Assembly: GCF_022370755.2 (NCBI RefSeq)
Contig: NZ_CP092364.2
Span: 2,170,001 to 2,234,000 of the forward strand
From: Mycolicibacterium goodii
Lineage (GTDB): Bacteria > Actinomycetota > Actinomycetes > Mycobacteriales > Mycobacteriaceae
Length of the DNA stretch: 64,000 nucleotides
Direction: 5' to 3'
Below are positions 59,154 to 64,000 of this stretch, piece after piece. The position numbers and the translations under genes are program-made. The notes beneath the pieces were generated by a model that made no database searches, was not told the DNA's origin, and worked only from the letters and a program-made list of their open reading frames with translations. Position 1 is the first letter of the stretch. Every line of letters begins with the position of its first letter.

Positions 59154-62100
59154 TCAGGGCGTCGCGGGTTCGCGCTGCTGCGCCAGCGCCAGCACCTCAT
59201 CGGTGGTGGGTGGGCTCGGCGGATGGTGCGACAGGCACCATGGGGTCTGGATCTTGTGGAATGCGTTGCCCTCCAACGCCAGATAGAACTGGCCCGAGCG
59301 CAGCCTGCTGATGTCGGGGACCAGGCCGCCCTTGACGCGCGCCATCTCCCTGGCGACCGCGATCTGCGCCGGCGAGTTGAGCAGACCGTAGAACTGCGTG
59401 GCGGAGTTGCCGGGGATGTGGTTGTGCAGCCCGCGCGGTGACTGCGTCGCGAACACGAGACCGAGCCCGTACTTGCGGGCCTGCGACGACAACGCGAGCG
59501 TGCTGTGGGTGCTGGCCGTGGTGTGGCTCGACGGCGCGAAGTTCTGCGCCTCGTCCATCACCAAGAGGCCACCGAGCGGCCGGTTCCCGGCGGGATTGCG
59601 TTTGATCCAGGCGAACAACGCCATCTGCAGTTGGTTGACGAACCCCTCGCGCTGCTGCTCATTGGTCAGCCCCACCATGCTGATCACCGAGACCCGCGCC
59701 CGATAGCCCGGTGACGGGGTCAGCAGCACACCGGGATCGGCCGCGGTGCCCGCACCGCCGAACAGCGGATCGTTCACGGTTGCCGCGCGCAGGTTCTGGC
59801 CGAGCTCTGCCGCGAGCGTGCGTGCGTTGCCCAGTGCGCTGACATCGTCGGGCAGATCGCCGAGCAGGTCGATGAACCCGCTCAACGTCACCGACCGGGA
59901 CGCGCCGTAGTACCGCAGCGCCTCGCGCAGCACCGCGCGCGACCGGTTGGCCTTCGCGGTGTTCCCGGCGATCAGCGCACGCGGTTCCAGTGCGGCGACC
60001 GCGGATTCGACGGCGTCGGAGAACTCGTCGTCGTCATCGAGCACGCTCGCGAAATCGGGGAGCGGATGAAACGACAACGGTCGCCCGGTGGACCGGCGCG
60101 GTGTCCACACCACCACCTCGGTGTTGGTGAAGTACTCGTCGCTGCGTTCGTCGTCGGCGGGATTCCATCCCGGCGGCGACTCCGGCCACCGGCTGCCGAG
60201 GCGGGACAGGTCGTTGTTGGGGTCGAGCACGATCGACGACACCCCGCGCAAGGCGCACTCCTCGACCAGCCTCCGGATCAGCACGGTCTTACCCGACCCC
60301 GAGCCGGCGAAGATCGCGGTGTGCTTGCGCAACGCCGCGAGGTCGACCGAAACCGGTTGCCCGCCAGTGGCATCCACACCGAGAGTGATGGCCGTGGGGG
60401 AGTGCTCGATCACCACCGCCGCGGCCGCCGAAGGTTGGGGCACCGACTCGGTTCCCAGCGAAGACGGTTCAACCGGCTCGGGCTCGACACCTGCGATGAC
60501 ACCCGCGGTGTCACCCGCGACATCGCCGAGCGCCGCGCGCAGCAACCCGATCCCGTGGGCGGGTCTGCGGCGGCGCAGCCACCTTGGCAGGTCGGGATGG
60601 TTGTCGTCGATGAGGTCGCGCAGGGCCGTCATGGTACGGATGTCGTCGTCGCTCATCGGCAGCACGCGACCACCCACCGCGGTGAACTCGTCGACTATCG
60701 CCGCGGTCTTGGAGCCGCGCGGCCACGGCGTGTTGCGCAACAGGAACAGCGTGCGCCGGCTGGGGTTGAGACCCGTTGCCTCCAAAGCCTTGCGGATGCG
60801 GTTCTGCACCGCGATGGCGTTACCGGACGCGATCGCGCGAAACGCCCAGTGCCGCTCGTCGTCGGTGGCGGCGTCGAGGCTCTGGCGCAACCGGGCGTGC
60901 AGGCCGACGCGCTGGCCCGGCGGCGGATCGGGCCGGAACGTCTGTTCGGCCTCGCCGAGTTCGGTGATCCAGGCCTCCAGCGCCGCCGAGAGCAGTCCCG
61001 GCATCGTGGTGTCCTCGCCGTCGGGATCCAGTGCGGCCGCGGTGACCGCCCGGTTGCGGTACTCGACGAAACGGCGGTCCAGTTCGGTCGTGTCGGAGGT
61101 TCGGGCGCCCTCGTGGTCCGATTCGTGGGGTTCGGCCACCTCGCCGGTCAGACCGGTCAGTTCCTCGACGGTGTCGCGCTCCAGGCAGCGCCGGATGTGG
61201 GCATCGGCGCGTTTGAGCAGTTGCCGCGGCGTGTACTGAGTCGCTTCGTCGAACGCCGACGGCAGGATCGGCCAACTCGGATAGGGCGCGGTGAACCCGG
61301 CGGCGCTGTAGGTGGCAGAGAACCGGCGCTCCAGGATCGCACGCCCGATGTCCGGGGTCGGCAGACCCTCCAGCAGCGCCGTGGTGCGGAACCGGTCGTG
61401 CACACTGGCGGTGGCCCGATCCTGGATGGCCTCCCACGCCGCGGGCAGGCACGCCACCACCGACACCGTCCGACGCATGGTCTGGCGCACCGACATCAAC
61501 CCGTGGGCGACATGCTCCAGATCGCGGTTGTCGGGACTCACCTGGCCCGATGCCTCGGCGCGGTCGGAGGTGCGGTCTGAGGACTGGGCCAGCAGCGTGT
61601 CGATCTGATCGAGGGCCAGCACGGCGGGACCGGCGAGTGCGACCAGCCTGGAGATGTCACGCGCAGATTCCTGCGGGGTCAGGGTGGGCACGGGAAGACC
61701 CCACGCGCCGAGTTCGCGGTCGGCGCCGTCGGTTGCGCCGAGTGTGCCTGTGTTGCCGACCAGGAACGCCTCGCCGATGTCCTGCAGCTCGAGATCGGCG
61801 GCGCCCAGCAGGACCAGCGCGCGCAGCGTGTGGTGGGCGCGCTTGACCGTCTGGCGCCGGGCCTTGTGCAGCGCGGTGACGAAGTCGGTGAGGATCTCCG
61901 GTGTGAGGTCGTCATCGCCGATGATGGCGCGACGGTTGGCGCGGGAGATGTGGGCGACCGATGCAAGTTCCCACAGGAGATCCTTGAGCTGGGTCTCCCG
62001 CTCGGCGCCAGGACGGCCGAGGCTCTCCAGGATGCCCGCACGCGCGGACTGCCAGAAACTCGTGGCGTCGAGGAGTTCGACCAGGAAGAAGAAGCCGCCC

Positions 62101-62354
62101 GCGGTCTGCACGCGTTCCCGCACCTGACCGAGCAGGTGTGTCTTGCCCGAACCGGCAGGCCCGCGGACCACGACCCCGAGTGGGCTGGAATCGGTCTCGC
62201 GTGAGGCGTCGTCGAACGCGGCGAGCACATCGGCCATCGCCCGCTCGTGCAGTCCAGGCACGTGCAGTGCGCCCTGTGAATGCCACAGATCGTCGGCGGT
62301 GGGCGCCCAGGTGAGCCTCAGCGCGCTGAGCGCTTCCCGTTCGTGTTGCTGCAT
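59154..62354 (-). CDS. large two-ATPase-domain protein: N-terminal AAA/ORC-like, C-terminal HerA/FtsK-like
   Basis: This 1066-residue protein has two P-loops. The first (GPAGSGKT, residues 65-72) opens a STAND/ORC-like AAA module, with a Walker B-type strand AVLALDQIDTLLA near 243-256 and a CLPAAWEAI sensor region. Residues about 400-640 are helical with acidic linkers. The second P-loop (GSGSGKT, ending Lys689) begins a HerA/VirB4-type ATPase, with LDPNNDLSRLG, Walker B GGLLVMDEAQNFAP and ATQSPRGLHNHIPGNSATQF. HerA-type domains pump DNA or unfold substrates as hexamers. ATG 62354 shares a base with the stop of the partner gene (TGATG). No nuclease domain is visible. Cytoplasmic; a DNA-handling or defence role is inference. 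Confidence 0.85.
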   Translation of the reverse strand: MQQHEREALSALRLTWAPTADDLWHSQGALHVPGLHERAMADVLAAFDDASRETDSSPLGVVVRGPAGSGKTHLLGQVRERVQTAGGFFFLVELLDATSFWQSARAGILESLGRPGAERETQLKDLLWELASVAHISRANRRAIIGDDDLTPEILTDFVTALHKARRQTVKRAHHTLRALVLLGAADLELQDIGEAFLVGNTGTLGATDGADRELGAWGLPVPTLTPQESARDISRLVALAGPAVLALDQIDTLLAQSSDRTSDRAEASGQVSPDNRDLEHVAHGLMSVRQTMRRTVSVVACLPAAWEAIQDRATASVHDRFRTTALLEGLPTPDIGRAILERRFSATYSAAGFTAPYPSWPILPSAFDEATQYTPRQLLKRADAHIRRCLERDTVEELTGLTGEVAEPHESDHEGARTSDTTELDRRFVEYRNRAVTAAALDPDGEDTTMPGLLSAALEAWITELGEAEQTFRPDPPPGQRVGLHARLRQSLDAATDDERHWAFRAIASGNAIAVQNRIRKALEATGLNPSRRTLFLLRNTPWPRGSKTAAIVDEFTAVGGRVLPMSDDDIRTMTALRDLIDDNHPDLPRWLRRRRPAHGIGLLRAALGDVAGDTAGVIAGVEPEPVEPSSLGTESVPQPSAAAAVVIEHSPTAITLGVDATGGQPVSVDLAALRKHTAIFAGSGSGKTVLIRRLVEECALRGVSSIVLDPNNDLSRLGSRWPESPPGWNPADDERSDEYFTNTEVVVWTPRRSTGRPLSFHPLPDFASVLDDDDEFSDAVESAVAALEPRALIAGNTAKANRSRAVLREALRYYGASRSVTLSGFIDLLGDLPDDVSALGNARTLAAELGQNLRAATVNDPLFGGAGTAADPGVLLTPSPGYRARVSVISMVGLTNEQQREGFVNQLQMALFAWIKRNPAGNRPLGGLLVMDEAQNFAPSSHTTASTHSTLALSSQARKYGLGLVFATQSPRGLHNHIPGNSATQFYGLLNSPAQIAVAREMARVKGGLVPDISRLRSGQFYLALEGNAFHKIQTPWCLSHHPPSPPTTDEVLALAQQREPATP

Positions 62355-63034
62355 CAGGACTCGATCGCGATCAGGTGTTTGTTCTGGTCACCGATGCGCA
62401 CCGCGGCGGCCCGATCGGTTTCGGTCAGCGTCTTCTGGTTCTCCTCGGGTATGAGGCTCACACCCGGCTGCTGGTAGAGGCTTATCAGTGCCGCGTCGAC
62501 CTCCTTGCGCGGCAGGTCTGTCACCTCGCCGCGCAGCCGGCTCAGGCTGACCCAGCCTCCTGGCCGGTCGGCCAGCCGAGCGTAGGCGGCCCGCAGGGCC
62601 TCTTCCGCGCGTGGCGCGAGCGCATACCCGCTTGCGGTGCCCGGGATCGGCGCTGTGTCGGGAGGGGCAGGGGCGTCGGGCGAGTCGTCCGGCAGGAAGA
62701 CGTCGGCCGGCGAGAGGTCGGCCCGTTCGAAATGGCGGTGCAGCGCCCTGAGCACCGTGTAGAGCGCGCGGCCCTGACCGGTCGCGCGGGGCGGTGTGTC
62801 GGCTTCGAACAGCCGACGGCACAACGCCCAACCGGCGTCGGTGAGTTCATGCACCAACGGCCTGCCCGGGGCGGTCTCGATCAACCCCAACTCGTTGAGC
62901 CGTTCACGGCCGGGCTTGTCGAGTTTCGGCCCCAGCCGCTCCAGGTCCGGATTGGGCACCGGCCGCGACTCGGCCATCAGCACCAGCAGAACTGCCTGTT
63001 CAGTGCCGGTCAGTTCGTCTGGGGCGACGTTCAA
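62354..63034 (-). CDS. winged-helix-like partner of the two-domain ATPase
   Basis: This 226-residue soluble protein begins with a likely winged helix (LTGTEQAVLLVLMAESRPVPNPDLERLG, KPGRERLNELGLIETAPGR, HELTDAGWALCRRLF). The C-terminal 70 residues may form a second one (GWVSLSRLRGEVTDLPRKEVDAALISLYQQPGVSLIPEENQ in parts). The Pro/Ala/Asp-rich linker lies at about 115-145. TTG 63034 is favoured because AAAGG is 8 nt upstream; GTG 63043 has its ribosome-binding site too close. It is translationally coupled to the ATPase, so the two probably form a complex. No known family is recognised. Confidence 0.72.
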   Translation of the reverse strand: MNVAPDELTGTEQAVLLVLMAESRPVPNPDLERLGPKLDKPGRERLNELGLIETAPGRPLVHELTDAGWALCRRLFEADTPPRATGQGRALYTVLRALHRHFERADLSPADVFLPDDSPDAPAPPDTAPIPGTASGYALAPRAEEALRAAYARLADRPGGWVSLSRLRGEVTDLPRKEVDAALISLYQQPGVSLIPEENQKTLTETDRAAAVRIGDQNKHLIAIES

Positions 63035-63179
63035 CGGGCTCACCTTTCTGCCGTCACGTGTATCGATTGTCGGGGCGCGGGCGGCCTCCTGCACGTTACA
63101 GCGAACGTCGGGACGCACGGGAATGCCGACAATATGGCTGACCCACAGCGCATTCCCAGCGCCGCGGCGATCGCGCTGC

Positions 63180-64000
63180 TCAGCGGGGCGCGTCGAGGGG
63201 TTGCTTCGGATCGGCCAGCCGGTCGGGATCGACCGGTTCGCGCGCCCGGATCAACGCCTTGACGTCGTCGAGCACATCCCACACGTTGACGTTCATCCCC
63301 GCCAGGACCCGGTTGTCGCCGTCGAGCCAGAAGGCGACGAACTCCCGGCCGGGCACGTCGCCGCGGAACACCACGCGGTCGTAGCTCGGGGCGTGGCCGA
63401 CGTACTCCATGCCAAGGTCGTACTGATCGGTGAAGAAGTAGGGCAGTTCGGCGTATTCGGCGTCGCGGCCCAACATGCCCGCGACGGCCACCGCGGGCTG
63501 CTTGAGCGCGTTGGCCCAGTGTTCGGTGCGGATGCGACCCCCGTACAGCGGGTGGTGCGCCGCGGCTATGTCGCCGACGGCATAGATGTCCGGATCGCTG
63601 GTGCGCAGGGACGCGTCGACCAGGACGCCTCCGTCGGCGGTCTGCAATCCGGCCTGTTCGGCCAGCGCGATGTTCGGCGCCGCGCCGACCGCGACCAGCA
63701 CCGCATCGGCCGAGACAGTGGAGCCGTCGCCGAGGCGCAGTCCGGTCGCGACGCCGTCGGCGGTGGTGATCTCGTCCACGGTCTGCTCCAGCCGCAGGTC
63801 CACTCCGTGACCGCGATGCAACTGCGCGAACACCTCGGCGACCTCGGCGCCCAGCGCACCGAGCAGCGGCAGGCGGGCGGTCTCGACGACGGTGACGTCG
63901 GCCCCGCGGGTACGTGCACTCGCGGCGACCTCGAGCCCGATCCATCCCGCGCCCACGACCGCAAGCGATGTGCCTTCGGTCAGAACCGAGTTGAGCGCGG
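63180..64000 (-). CDS. ferredoxin/rubredoxin-reductase-type FAD oxidoreductase, 3' part
   Basis: The N-terminal FAD-binding part lies beyond the window edge. The visible 273 residues include the NAD(P)H motif VVGAGWIGLEVAASARTRGADVTVVE and GAAPNIALAEQAGL. The second FAD motif is YAVGDIAAAHHPLYG, followed by EHWANALKQ. The C-terminal reductase domain has LPYFFTDQYDLGMEYVGHAP. This is the layout of oxygenase-coupled ferredoxin reductases that pass electrons from NAD(P)H to a ferredoxin. No ferredoxin or P450 gene is in the visible part. It is 136 bp upstream of the winged-helix gene in the same direction. Confidence 0.9.
   Translation of the reverse strand, partial: ALNSVLTEGTSLAVVGAGWIGLEVAASARTRGADVTVVETARLPLLGALGAEVAEVFAQLHRGHGVDLRLEQTVDEITTADGVATGLRLGDGSTVSADAVLVAVGAAPNIALAEQAGLQTADGGVLVDASLRTSDPDIYAVGDIAAAHHPLYGGRIRTEHWANALKQPAVAVAGMLGRDAEYAELPYFFTDQYDLGMEYVGHAPSYDRVVFRGDVPGREFVAFWLDGDNRVLAGMNVNVWDVLDDVKALIRAREPVDPDRLADPKQPLDAPR

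Overview
The window is high-GC actinobacterial chromosome. Gene content and order match the Mycobacterium tuberculosis Rv1823-Rv1867 segment almost gene for gene: DUF881-Sbp-DUF881, gcvH, garA, two MerR genes, gcvP, glcB, two DUF21/CBS membrane proteins, guaB1, gnd1, the M56 peptidase/BlaI pair, urease, ndh, apa and adhA. The inserted sugar, iron and regulatory genes point to a fast-growing saprophyte, most likely Mycolicibacterium smegmatis or a very close relative. This assignment comes from recognising the proteins and their order, not from a database search.

Layout. 1-8.4 kb (+): a DUF881/small-basic-protein cluster, the glycine cleavage genes gcvH and gcvP (gcvP behind a tandem glycine riboswitch), the FHA regulator garA, two MerR regulators and a DUF151 protein. 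8.5-16.5 kb (-): a VWA-type membrane protein, malate synthase glcB translationally coupled to a conserved protein, and two CNNM/CorC-like membrane proteins. 16.9-20.6 kb (+): a ferric-iron ABC transporter. 20.6-24.9 kb (-): guaB1, gnd1, an M56 peptidase and BlaI. 25.1-26.0 kb (+): two IdeR-type boxes, one before a probable ferric-siderophore utilisation protein and one before a small RNA that looks like MrsI. 26.1-30.9 kb (+): a thioesterase and ureABCFGD. 31.0-33.4 kb: a two-component system divergent from a secreted protein with an internal duplication, followed by an IS481-type remnant. 33.8-36.9 kb (-): ndh, an F420-type oxidoreductase and an unusual SDR. 37.2-42.4 kb: the apa glycoprotein, a small CDGP-type secreted protein, a GlsB/YeaQ-type protein, adhA, a CGNR regulator and a CPBP protein.

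42.4-59.1 kb is largely carbohydrate metabolism. Phosphoketolase and a thiolase-like protein diverge. A SorC-type regulator and an SDR diverge from a ten-gene operon: sugar-phosphate isomerase, xylulokinase, RPE-like epimerase, three dehydrogenases, an RbsA/RbsC-type ABC transporter and two nearly identical binding lipoproteins. The natural reading is polyol (pentitol/tetritol) uptake, oxidation to a ketose, phosphorylation and entry into the pentose phosphate pool, where phosphoketolase or gnd1/RPE chemistry could take over.

59.1-64 kb (-): a large protein with an N-terminal AAA ATPase and a C-terminal HerA/FtsK-like ATPase, coupled to a small winged-helix-like protein, then a ferredoxin-reductase-type flavoprotein cut by the window edge. 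The ATPase pair is the best candidate for an undescribed system. No tRNA, rRNA, CRISPR array or intact mobile element was seen.
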